This document shows positions 42,831 through 56,200 of a stretch of 64,000 bases of DNA, in pieces (the first letter of the stretch is position 1; the number at the start of each line of letters is the position of its first letter). The notes under the pieces are model-generated. The model saw only the letters and a list, made by a program, of their open reading frames with translations, searched no databases and was not told the origin of the DNA. The translations under genes were made by a program, and so were the position numbers. The stretch covers positions 5,146,001 through 5,210,000 of the forward strand of contig NC_088786.1 in assembly GCF_949628265.1 (NCBI RefSeq), written 5' to 3'. This DNA is from Cloeon dipterum (Eukaryota; Arthropoda; Insecta; Ephemeroptera; Baetidae).

Positions 42831-45800
42831 GCTCTACTTTAATTAAAATTACTAGCAATCGTGCACTTCAGGGGGCGGGGGAGCAGGGGGCTGAATATTC
42901 GGAAAAGTATAAGTATATTTAATTAAAATTATTTAATTTCTACCTCCTTGAAAAGGGTTAAAATTTATTTAGAAACACTATAGTTACAGCTCACAAAAAT
43001 GACACAGGGGCTCTTTTGCTGACATTTCCGCTCATCAACAGCTTTTTCAATCCAATATTTCATAATTCATTAAAATATGATGTTTTATTAAAACTTCACA
43101 ATGTTCAAAAGTGTTTTCAAGAATCCATGCTCAAAAAGAGTCAAACAAAAATTAATAAAAACCGCTTTGCTTGCTTCAATCAGCCATATTTACATTTTCA
43201 ATTAGAGGGCACTCTTCAAGAAACCTCAATTTCCTTTAGCCTTGAAACAAAGAGTTCAGTCATCAGCCGGCTTCTTTCCTCATTAATAACTTGGTAAATT
43301 TCGTTTCCCGGATACAATGTGATGCACCGCGCCTTGTTAGCAAGGAATTACCATTGAAGCTCTTTGACTCACCACGCGTATAACATACACACGAAAATAA
43401 TAACAATGAATGTTACTCGCGGATCCGCGCGACAACCTTGGACCCACACGAGCTTCAGATCCACCTGCGCAGGTGTATGAAAGGGTTCGCCGTCAGGGAC
43501 AAAGGTTTCTCCGAATGTGTTTAGCTGTTTTCGCGTTTAATTTGGCAAACATTGCCTCAGCCTCATTGATCTGACACACAGACGAGAGTAATGGCTTTTG
43601 TGCGAAGCTTTTGCTGTGCGCCTCACGTCGCTCGTCACACAGACGACGAAAATGCACAATATTTAAATGCACCGCATGAACGGATGCTGCTCAATTTATG
43701 CACTGCACTTCTTCACGAGAAGGTGAGTGCGTGCCTCTTGAAATAGCACAGAGTGAGGATGAGCATACAATGACGACTCAACATTTAGAAAAACAAAAGG
43801 TAAATAATATTCACTTTTACGCAGACCAATTCTTTTTTCATCGATGTTTCGTTTACTGACTCATTCATTATTCATTCGTTTTAGAAGATAAATAATAAGG
43901 AATAGTAGTTTGATTCAACATTTTGTTTAACTAGTGAAAACATACATATATGTGGAATGAACTAAACAGTTGGTGTGTTATTTTTTAACAAACAAAAAGT
44001 ACGGAGAGAAAAAAACTACAAAAAAGTCCTGGAAATTCTTATTTAAAATAATGTTCCTCTTCATTTTATCAGTTACCTCTTTTATTTAAATAATTAAAAT
44101 TAAAAAATTACACACTATAGTAGAATTTATTAGAGTATTATTGAAAAATTAATTGTTCAGTCTTTTTGCCATAAAATATTTAAAATTTGTTGAGCAAACT
44201 CTCAAAGCGGGCCAACTTGTACGCATAGATCATTGCAAAGGTTTAATTAGATTAGGAATTTCAAGGCTGTGTTGATTTCATACATCATAAACCGTTGCCT
44301 CGTGATTCACCTCTGGTGCAAAAAAGAATTGTTTGCTTTCAGTACGTGCAAAGAGTTTGAGAGAAATAAAGCGAACCAATTTCAAGGCGATCATGACCTT
44401 TAACCCATGGGGCTGCCAAATAATTGACTCTATCCAGTGCGCAAATTGTCATAAATCACGTTGGAATCCAAACACGCTCGTTTCTCGCACGATCTCATTT
44501 TATTTTTTGTTGATTGTTCAAATCAGACACTTTTCTTTGCAGTTGGCGGAAGCACAGGCCGACTCCAAAGTGGCAAGCGGCTCCTTTTCTTTTTTTCTCT
44601 CATAAATGTCCTTAACGGGCTGTGATGCTCGTTCGTCGGTGAGTAACAAACGTGTACATGCATACCTTGGACCTCTACAAGTGGTTTTCCTCTCTCGGCA
44701 AATGATGCTGTACCAACACAGGAGCACAATGGAACTTGAAAAACGAGCCGAAGCGCGCTGGTAAATAATGACGCAATGAATAACCAAGATGTGACTACCA
44801 CCACTAACTATATGAAGACTTTATTTGACGGCTCGTTTCATTTTTTTCTAGGTATTGGTATAATATGTATATGTTGGCCTTCAAAACTGAAACCCCTTTC
44901 ACCCTACCTGCATTTCTCCGGACTTGCACGTCTGGCATTCTAGTCGGAGTGTTAGGATCACGGAATGCGATCCAAGGATATACATTCGGAATTTGAGAAG
45001 AATCGCCCGGATTTATTTTCACCTTGACTGCAATATCACCAGACCAGCGAAAATCCATCTTCGCTCTGGCAGTGACGATTTATTTCCATGTCGAAACAAT
45101 AATAACTTTCAGAAGGAAATAAAAAACCCAAGTATTCAGCTAGAGATAAAATAGAACTCGTTGTTAACAAGCCAAATTGTCTTCTTTAGGCCTCGCGTGC
45201 AAAAACAAGTCTCTGGCACACACCTTTTTACAAATAACACGACGTTAATTACTCCCATAATTGCAGGCTACCGTGTCGGCACTTTTTGTGTTTGGTTCTC
45301 CGTTGATTCACTGTAGCAAGATTGCTGGTTGATTCATACCGCAGCTGTATATTATTATATCCTGATTTGTTCTTTCCAAAACGTGACAAATAAAGGCGTT
45401 CTTGCACCAAGCGCTCTTGATTTATCCTCGAATAATAAAACGTTTAAATAAAAAATTTAACTATAGCAGGAAAGACTCAAAGGCGACTGGCAACAAATAT
45501 ATATAATCTAAATCTTTCACCGCACTAACGGTAGCATTAAATGAATTTATTTTAAAGAAAATCATAAAAAAATTATATCCACAAATAAAAATTACAACGG
45601 ATGGATGGTTATTGGCATAATTTTCACTCCCAGTAATCTGTAAATTCCTCAAGAGTTAATTTTCCCTCAAGGAGCAACCATTACTTCTTAGAAAGATTAA
45701 AAATAATTAATACCTTTAACATAAGATTCTCTTTGTGCGTGGCACACGGTGAGTTGCTATTTGGCTATAGCAACACAGCTGTGAAAATATGGGTCAAAGG

Positions 45801-48800
45801 ATGCGTTGGAGAAGCGTTGTTTTACGAGCGGTCAATTAAAAGATTGGCCAACGCGTGATGGGAATATTGAGCAGTGCATCCGAAGGTTCCTTCTCAAAAC
45901 CCATCAGCTGGACCACGCAGATCATAGACGAGTGTCCCACTTTCGCGCAAGAATTTCACAAATTTAATACGCCCGTATCAATTTGAATTGTGAGCAAACA
46001 CAGTGATTTTCAGCCCTGGGAACGGAATTTGCGGTCTCGAATGGCCGCCGGCAACGGAATCGCGTGTGTGTTGCTCAAACTGGCGCCGGAAAAAGATCTG
46101 TCGTCGCCTCACAAATAAAGGTTCCCCCTTTCTTCTTTTTTTTGCGCTCATAGTTTTATTTGTCGAGAGACGGGAACGCCCGCAAGACTCACGTAGAGGA
46201 GGAAAGTGATCGCGTTATCGCACACAGGTTCCAATGTCGGAAATTTATATTTTTTTTGGTCTACGTTACCGCACTAAACTTTCTTCTTCGCGTCGGCATG
46301 CATCTTATCTCATCTCTTTCTGAAATGTGAGAGGTTCTTGACGTGACTCCTATAACGTGTCGTTAAGTGCAAAAGTTGCGATGAAGTCGGATCAAATTTG
46401 TATTATTTTGTAAATGCGATGTGTGTAGTTGCGAAAACCTAGCCTATAGCAATAAAAAAGTTATTTAATTCAAATAAGATGAGTTTTTTTGCATTAACTT
46501 AAAAATCAGGAATTAACGGGCAAAATGATTCGTTAAATTTTTTTGCAAAGTAAATATAAATGTCTAAAAAAATTGAAAATGAGGGAAGCATGATAGGAAA
46601 TAGAGAATTATCTACAAGCTTCAGGGGATGGAAGACAAAAAGCAATTTTGAAATAAATATCACTGCAATAAATTTAAATAAAATAAAATACATAACTGCT
46701 TTTAAAAAGAGAGCAAACAGCAAAGGTTATATAATAAATCACAAAACGCCTCATAAAAAGGGGCAGAGTAAACCTATCTAGCTATGCAGAATAGCTCATT
46801 GAAATAATTTTTCCACTTAATAAAACTTTTGTTTGATGTTATCATAGAGGGTCGGCAAGAATGTAAATTTCCCTTTGTTTGCTTACTCGGTGCCCCATTA
46901 TTCCGAATGGCGAGCTAGCTGTGGGCGTTGTGCGGTAAATAGCAAACGATTTCGCCGACAACTCGCAGGCAAATGCGCGCACCTTGAGAATTCCTCTATA
47001 TGTCTCTATACACCGGCCTATGGCACCGTGTGGTTTGTGTTTTGAAACTTCTAGCGACGAAAGTGGAATAATACCCATCTTTATGCGTTTTGTGCGTACG
47101 TGAATAAATCCATTGTTATGGTCGCATTTACACGCGTCTCTTCTTTTTTATGGAGTGTGTCGTAAAATTTATGCTCCTTGGCTGCGATCCATCGCACTCG
47201 GAGGCAGCACGCGATGCTCAGGCGCGCGTCACACGAAAAAAAACACATACTTTCGGAACAACACTTCACCAATTATTGTGGTTTTTATATGTTTTATGCC
47301 CTGCGTGCAGAGGTTCACTGGATCACATTTCTTGCGGCGTAAGTTTTACATTCCTATAGAGGAAACTGTCAAGGAATTCTTGAAAAAGAAAGTGCGACCA
47401 GTTATTTCCTCCAAAATATGTCGAACGGGTAAATTCTCCGTTCTTGTTATCGGAAATACAAACACGGCTCAATTTAACAAATTCATTTTTACACAAAAAC
47501 CCGAAGTAATTTAGTGAGAAAGAATACTACTAACACCTCTAATCTACGTAGTATTAATTAAGGATGGGCGGCTATGAGAGAATTGTGAAGAGAAAAATTA
47601 TCTCGCTCGTGCTCGTATTTTGCACCAATCTGTTTCGGCCCCTCAAGCCTTGTCAGAATAAGTACGTACTTCACTTTTCAACAACTTCAGCGTTTCGCAG
47701 AATATTGTATAAGGGGAATTTTTAATCACAGATGGCTGGAAAGATCAAAAGAACTCAATACTAATAGTGATCACAATCGAAAAGAAAAGGAAATGACAAA
47801 ATTTAGCAAAAATCTTTCGTCACTTGCCTTCTCTACGACAAAAACTCCGTCTTGCAAAAATCATGAGCCAAAAGTTCCAACCTTTATTCTAAAATATTTA
47901 AAAAAAAGGGGTGAAATTTTACATTTTTTGTAATACGAAAAGACTATGAACTCAACACGGTCTATTGTCCATCGTAATTTAATTCCGCGTATACAGTAGA
48001 GCCATTAAATTTGTAGTTTTACTTTGTGTATTTTTGTAATAATTTTCGATGAATCTGTTGAAACACGATTGATAATTCTCTGCTTAAAAAATCTAATTCT
48101 TCTAGCTTGGCTCAAAAATGCTTTGGGGATTGACAGCAGTTAAGAACGGAGCTCGCGCCCACGCGTCTCTTGCTGGTGCTCGACGGCGCTTTGCCTAATT
48201 GATACGCGTGGCATGAGCTGATTAAACATTTTAGCGTCGTGATTGATAGCCCCCACAAGTAATTAGCATTTTGCAAATGGCACGTGAAGCGCATGAGAGG
48301 TATGCAAATGATTGCTGATGCTGATAAAAGGTTTGATCCCATCTCCAAGGCGCATTTAAACTAATCGTATGCCAGAGATTGACTCTGCTATTCGCAGGTG
48401 CTAATTGTTAAATGATAAAATAAATTAGCAAAACTTTTAGTTTTGGTCACTGTTAAATTATATTATGTATCTGGGTGTAAGTTTTAAAAAATATTTCCCT
48501 ATCTGCAACGTTGCTGGAATGAAGATTTTAGCTGACATAAATGTTTTTCGTCTCACAATCCCTTACACACTATTTGCTAACCGAGAGTAAACTGTCTGCC
48601 GGCCCCCGAGTGACTTTTATTTTTGCCATTTTATGTAATCCGCACGTGCGAGTGGTGAAAAATGATTTTTGTGGCGCGGGATCGTGCGAAAAGTCGACTC
48701 ACGCTGCTCCTTTCTCTTTAGCACTGTTAAATGCTGCTGCTGCAGGTCCACAATTAATGACTCAATACTTTTGCACACTAGATGATTATAAATAATACAC

Positions 48801-49100
48801 GCGGCGCGCGTAATAGCTGCGCACACACTCGCCTCCTATATAATACCACTCAAGTATATGTCTGCCACCGCATTAGACACAGAGAAAGATGATGCAGCGC
48901 GTTTCCAGCGTCGAAAATTGCATATAATTTGCTCCTTCGCTCACAACACATCACTTTCGGCTCGCGCAAACAGTCAAAATTCGCACGCTCGCTTCGTCTG
49001 GGTGGCACTTAATAGGCCAAATAATAACAAGCTTGTTTTTCATTTGATTGGCCTCTTCTCTATTTGTGATTATTCAAATTTTTTTGCAGTGTACAATTCT
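42831..49100. other. Gene-free tract, part 2
   Basis: No coding exon supported. GC-richer islands occur at about 43300-43720, 45750-46230, 46840-47360, 48110-48340 and 48590-49020. The block at 48110-48340 is notable for closely spaced homeodomain-type cores (aattgata, tgattaaac, tgattgatag, gtaattagc), resembling an enhancer. Between islands the DNA is AT-rich with A/T runs. Confidence 0.5.
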
Positions 49101-52100
49101 CATGAATTATGTTGGTCAAAGTGATAGTTCAAATTCCAATCGAAAGCCCCTGGAAAACGTTTATTCTTTCTGCGCTATGCGATTAATTTGATTTGTATGA
49201 TAGAATACTTAAAAACCTTTCCTAAAACTCAGCAGAGCCTAACATTGTAGAAATTTAAAATACAGCCAGTATACACATCCCTAAATTTTTACTCCTAAAG
49301 CAGAAGATTTTCTTCAATTTAATTTATTTCAATTAAGAAACGATATTTTTTGTAATATTTGAAAAGTGCGACCACTCGAGGTTGTTTTCATGTTGAATAT
49401 AATTAAAACCAGGCTTCATCCTCGTTGTCAAATTAAAGAGAAATTCGTCTTCTTTATTTCTCGACCAGTTTCGACGTCACCAAGTACGTCCTAATCATGA
49501 GTTACAATTACAATCAAATAACAAACAATACAATAATGTCACATCTAAAATCATATAAATTCCATACAATTTTTAAAAAAACACCCACCTATTCATGAGG
49601 CACTTGAGGCAAGCTCCAAAGACCAAATGTAACAAATTCTAAGCCACCCCTTTGTTAAATAACACGCACATCTCACAGGTGGTAGGGAACCTTTTTGTTC
49701 CGTGAGCTAAATTTTCCCCTTTTTGATATTTTTTGTATTTTCGAATTTAATATTTTCTTGGTTCCTTATTGTTTAAATAATTTTATGTTACATTTTTACT
49801 CCTTCTATTTGAAAAACTCAGAGTTCAATGGAGTAGAATTCAAGAGGAATCTTTGAAACCCAGAAAATCCTGGTTTTTACTGCACAAACGGAAATCCTTA
49901 AATGACAAGAGCTAAAGCCAGAATTTACTTTGGTCTGATAACATTTTTGCTGCAAGATTTGTGTGATTGATTATTTCCTCCCTACTGGACAACTTAATAA
50001 AAGTATTTATTTTGTATAATGTAGTTTTTCCGGTTTCTCCGTCATACGTCTGACGGTATGGCTTCCTTCCACTCGTTGAGAAAGTTAAAATTTGCCATGA
50101 AAACATGGTAAAATGGTTTAAATGTTTAGGAAATAGGCAAAAGACATATATTTTTTTGTAAATAAGAGTCTAATTTATCAAAGAATTAACTCAGATGGCT
50201 GCTTTTTGTGAGTGAATAAGTCTAAAAAATACAACTAATTTTTAGTTTTTAACCTGTATCAAAATCCACTAAAGAGGATTGATACTGCAAAACGCCAGAA
50301 AATCCTTCTGGCCAATGCATAAAATAATCCCTATAAGGATTCAGTTAAAGCTAGAATCGAAATATGCCAAGAAAATAAATAATGGTCAAGTGATGCAAAT
50401 TTTGGGACCATTTGGCAAAATTTGAATTTATCAAAGTCCTCATTCAATTATTGCACATACATAGTTCATAGAGCATATTGTTAATACTAACAACACGATC
50501 AACTTATATCTGCAGCCAACAATTGCAATAATTTAAAATTAACCCACTCCTGCTAACCGATTTTATTGATCGATTTGACCTTCATTAGTGTGTATAAAGT
50601 TGATACATTTTCTAGCTCATTAGCATTTCGTAGCTGCTAACAATGCAATCAATGTTGAAACAATACATATTTTGGTTCGTTTCCAACTGTCATTGAACGT
50701 CTATTAAAAGCCTTTTCTGCGCCAATAGAAACGGCATCCTGCATGGTGCATTCTATTCTATGCCTGACAATCAGAGTTAGCGAGGCGCCGATATTATCAG
50801 ACATGCCACTCACAAAGCAGCTCGCAGGCGTCTGGGGCTTCTAGCTGGCACCGCGGCCTTTGATGCAATTCGCATGAGCAATGTGAAATTACGCGCGGCC
50901 GGCGCACCGATGATGGCCCTTTTGGCACATGGTTTATTTCTCTCTCGTGACACGCCAGCCAGTGCAAGAAAAGATGTCCCTCTCAGTCGCCGCGACTAGC
51001 AGAACATGTGTTAGAATTAATAAAAAACTTTCTCTGCCTGCCAACGTGCTCGAACGACGGCATGTATGATTAATGAGAGGTGCGCCTTCAGTGCCAAAAG
51101 CAAAACAATGCACTTCTCAATTGGCCGCCGCGCAAAATCGGAAAGTGTTAATTTACAGGAGAAGTTTTGATGGAGTGAATGGCATAACACATCGAGTCCT
51201 CAAATGTCATCGAAATGCCCACTGTTGGTATAATACATTTGGTTTCTCAATTATTTTCTACACGATAAGTTTGTGTGACACCTGTAAGAACTACGAAAAG
51301 TCCCTCGTTTTTACGTAATTCCACTGGTAAAACAGTGTTTTCTTTGGTTTTGCAATTTTTGCTTCATTTCTTTCGGTCAAGTTTAGTGAGAAATTTGTTC
51401 TGATCTTTTTCAAGCATTTTGCTAGTTCTGTATGCTATTTCTTTAATTTTTCTCATATTTGTGTAATTCATGGCAACGCAAATTTTACAAAGCCTGATTA
51501 GGCCGATCTATCATTTTAGGAATTTCATCCCAATCAGGACTCTTGAGTCTGACTTTGTATTATTTGCGTTAATCAATTTTACCCTGCGAAATTAATTTTC
51601 CTTTTTTGCTGATTCAGTATCCAGCCTATAAGTTCTTTAATCATGGCTTCTCCATTAAGAAGCATGAATTCGTTAGCACGCACGCACACCCATATTTTTA
51701 CTAACAATATAAGCTGAATTCTACCAAGAAAGGAAGCCAAATCCACTCGAAATACTAAACATTTAACTCAAATAGGGCTCATAATTTAATTACACTTTGG
51801 CTATAATAAATTTTCTAATAGACCAGTTTTTCGTAATCAGATTCCAGCAAATATAATACTAGAAACAGCCAAGAGGACTTGCGGTTGTAAGCGAGGCCAA
51901 TTTCCCTCCTTGAGGGTCCAGCGACCAGACAACATCAGTAAACACATGCCATCCAAAATCTCTGATTTCCAAACGACAGACGCACCTCAAACGGAGCCCG
52001 CATATAAATCTTGAATGAAGCTTGTCAATAATTTACATAATCCGGCGGCAGGAAATTTCTCACTAAACATAATGAACAATTTCCTAGAGCGATATCGAGA

Positions 52101-55100
52101 ACGAAACGATTGGTCGGGCGCGCGTGCGTTCAGGAAAGGAGTAGATTCCTTAGAGTGAAAATCGCAGGGATCGCCAGTAAAAAGGCAGATAAATCATTAT
52201 CACCTGCGCGCGGATTCCGAAAAGGATTCTTTCACTCATTCAAGTGGCCCGCGAGCATCTCGCGTCTGCTGCTGCGGCATTTCTCTAGCAAAAGCGGGCG
52301 CAGCCGCGGATAGAAATTTACTGCCGCCGTGAACACGACCCATTATGCATACTTATAAAGGGAAGAAACACTCTCGCTTTCTTCAAAACGAGAGCATGCC
52401 GATTGCTTTTCTCATTTTTAATACAGCCTAGGCATAATTTTGTCTCATACATATAATCGGCACAAATCATCAATTCGCAATAAAAAAATAAAACTATTTG
52501 CCTGAACGATTTTGAATAAAGAAAAATATCTGTTGATGCTGAGTCGATTTTTCTTTTCTGCAAAAAGCAGCAACAACGTTGTGAAATCCCAAAAAATCTT
52601 CATTCTTTAACATCTCTAAATATCACTTCCTAAAAGATTTCACGCAAATCAATGAAATGAAACCGCCTAATAAACCAGGTTCGCTCATAAGTGCGAAATC
52701 TGCGCCGTGCCGCAATCGTCGCAGATAAAACGCATTTCTTTTTCGGCTGGTAAGCGAAGAGATCTCTTGTCATACGCGATCGTGGGAACCTTTACGACCT
52801 AGCTGCCACCATTAGGCAAGACGGAATTATTTTATTATTTATAAGCGGAACTGCACTCGCGCAGCACGCCAAAACAATGAGCTGATAATTGCGCTCCGAT
52901 CACAATGGACTTGCGGCGTGTGCGAAAATTTCCTCTTTTGGGCAACGAAATTTCCCTAATCCTGCAAGAGAAATTCTCAGCGTTGATTTCAAAAGGATAG
53001 TTGTCATATTCACTGAAAATTAAAAATGCCCAGACACAGTTTAAAGAACTTTCCACTCGCTGACATGCGGTGGATTTAATTCTTTGGACGTGACTAATGC
53101 ACATCAACATCATAATGCTATTACGAGAATAAATCAAAAACTCCTGAGCAGTAAACCGCTGAAATAACACGCCTTACCCTGAAAAGCTAACCTTCCTTAA
53201 AGGGCCAGACGAAAGCAATAACAATTCATTGTTCATAAGGTCTAGCCGCAACGCGTGAATAGTTGGAGCTCGTCTTCCTCGAAACTAACAAGCAGACAAA
53301 GCGGAGCCGATGAATTTTCGATTTCCTTGACGCTCGCCACCTTTGCTCCTGCGAAAAAAGATGATCCTGTTGTTTGAATAATTTCCTAATTGATATGCGT
53401 GTGCCTGAGAAATATCGTCCTGATGACCCTCAGCGCATCATCATTTGGCCTCGCAAACATTTTCCGTATTTCATTTCAAGAGAGAAGTGTGACACCCATT
53501 GATTTGTTCCGCAGCCGAAGAATAGTCAAAAAATATTTCTGGTTTCCGCGACCCGAGATTTATGTGAAGACGGGTCAGGCTTTTATCTCTTGAAACATAA
53601 AAAATCTTAAAATGATGTTGTTTGTTTGATGCAAAATATCATTTGATGGATAACAATTACAAATTCATGCATGCAAACTAGACTGAAAGCTAGAGGTCAG
53701 CAAATATATTAAAGAATTATTTAACCTTAAAAATTAGAATTGTTAAAATTATAGCATCCTTGACTGCAATAATTAGAACAGTGGTTTTTCTAGGAAAGAA
53801 CATACGTTTAAAAAAAGGGAAGTCACGCCGCAAATATTCTTGTTGACTCAACGCAATAAACTGATTCTACACTTTGCATAAATTTTGAATAATATCCAAC
53901 TGCACGCAACAATTATTGTTTCGCCCTTGACTTTTGGCAAAATTAAGGCGTGGGTGCTTCTCTCTTTCTCACGCGCGTCAATGGTCGTCGGACTTCAACG
54001 CAGCGGTCAGAGCGAAATAGCGTGCACAGCTGCCTCCGCGGGAGAAAATTAATCTTGAAAGAAAAGACTGCGTACGTGGCCCTGACTCTCCCTAGCCCCT
54101 TGCGGGGATATTTTTGTTTCAAGGCTCCTAGAAATTTCACCTGGAATATGCCATTTCGCCGCAGATATTACAACGATGCGAATCGTCACGCGCTCTCCAA
54201 ACTCGGCCACACTATGCTATCCACACAAGTACTACGTCTCATTTTTTGCGCCGTGGACACACAAATACAATGGAGTATTTAATTTGATCATTACAATTAT
54301 TCTGTGATTTAATCAATTTAAAAAATGATAATCTGACAGCAGAATGTGTTCGTTGCTCAGATGTAAATATTTTTTAACGTTGCCTGAACCTATTCAATTA
54401 CGTGGATTCAGACATTGCTTGAGATAATTCTTTAACTATAAGTCACTTGGTTGTCACAAAATTTCAAACAAGATGATTTCAAATAAATATATAATTTTAT
54501 TGAAAAAAGTGAGATGTGTAATGCGCTTGGTTTTGCAAAATTTCAACATCACTAAAATCATATTCATATTTTTAATTAGTAGCAGAGCGTACGTGGCCCT
54601 TTCATTCTCAAATAAGTTGCTCAACCTGGTATTAAAAATTCTGCATAAACCATTAAGAGTCGGAGCAAAATTCTAAAAAGGAAACACTTTCTTTGCTAAC
54701 ATGGTGGAAAAGAGTGAGGTCGTTGTACTGGAACCCTTTGGCAGAACTGGTTTTTAATTGATAATGGTTTGTGGGCCACACAGCCGGGTCCAGCCGAAAA
54801 GCGCACATCGCGCACGCAGCGCACCGATTCCTCTAATTTCCGCATAAATGTGTCACTTGTCCACGTTGGCGGCGTTCATCCGTCGTGCGGTCACACGTGC
54901 CAAAACAATTGTGCACGCGGCTTCGAGCCGAAATTCGGTCACTCACTCACACATTTCATTGCAGGCGTTAAAATCAAAGCAAGCGACTTCCGCGTCTCGC
55001 CGCGATCGAGAACTTGCTGGCGGCCAGAAGGAGAAAATTGTTGGACGAGGAGAGGAATTTGGCGGCGGCGATATCTGCACGCCGGCCAAAGCCCCGCTTA

Positions 55101-56200
55101 TGAATATTGATTGCCACGTGCTAATGTCTGTTTGCACTAGCAGTCGCGCGCGCGATTTGAAAGCAGACGCGATGAGTGCGCGCGAATATGTAATCACTTG
55201 CGAAAGCCTTTCTTCCGCGCGACCGCGGCGTCGACTCTTCCAAAGGGATCGACGCCGGCCCCAGACAGCAAAGGCCCGAAGGATAAAATTAATTGTTATC
55301 ACTGATGCACTTGGCGAAAATGAAAAGAAAGCTTTCCGTGGCTTAAATCCGCGTACTATAAAATGCGTGCCAATTAAGCCTCGCCGGCGATTCATTAACT
55401 CTAGCCGAGCCAAAACTTTCGTCGTCTAGTTAATATCGCGACACGCTCCTCGTTTGCAGCAATCATCAACATCTAGTTTATCAGGCTAGCAGTTTAAACA
55501 CTTCAATTGTGTCTGACGTGGATATAAGAAACAATAAATGTATATTACAGAAAGGACTTTACCTGAAATGCTAACAATGAACTTTTGGATGTTTTGACAA
55601 GCAGCAAATTCGTTGAATTTGTGTGACCTGCAGCCTTTCGTAATATGAACCGAGTAAACCAGATGAAAAAATTAATCATATATTAATATAAAACGCCAGC
55701 AATTATCTAAAAAATAGTTAAAAATTAAATTAATGTGCTAATTTATGTGAAATTAGTTTTTTTTAATTCGAACCACCGTTTGATCGGTTATAATTTTTGA
55801 CATTCTGAACAACAAAATATTAATATTAGTAATATGTTAAAATAAAATGTTTGCTCTGGCCTCTGTATCTTTGCAGCATCTAACTGTAAAGATAAAAATG
55901 CAAATATTTCGAGAGTAGGTACATTCAATTTCCCATTTTTAAATCTTTTCTAGATTGAAGACTAAAAATTGAAGCTAGAGGGCTCTACTCTGCGTGGAAT
56001 TAATTAAAATTATACTCGTGATCAAAGCAATTGCGTAAAATTACGGTTTCATGTGTGTATTTCATTCAAACTTTACTCTCTCATAAATCTGAAAAACAGG
56101 CTCCTTAAGTTAAATGCTTACAATTTTTTCTCAATAAAAAATATAGAGCCAAATAGAAAAAAAATTGTTTTTTATTTTGTACTAGCAGAGCAAACTTTGC
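49101..56200. other. Gene-free tract, part 3
   Basis: 49100-50500 is plain AT-rich DNA. GC-richer islands lie at about 50740-51160, 52050-52340, 52640-53340, 53930-54270 and 54760-55460. The last is the largest and opens long overlapping frames on both strands. These frames show no splice signals, domain or composition typical of protein and are best explained by scarcity of stop codons in GC-rich DNA. Confidence 0.5.

Noticed and set aside
47113..47514. 133-codon plus-strand frame in the gene-free tract
   Set aside because: No recognisable domain, low-complexity composition and no splice-site context.
54848..55429. 193-codon open frame on plus, with a 156-codon frame on minus
   Set aside because: Both frames are products of GC-rich sequence with few stops; composition is Arg/Ser/Ala-rich without domain, and frames overlap on opposite strands.
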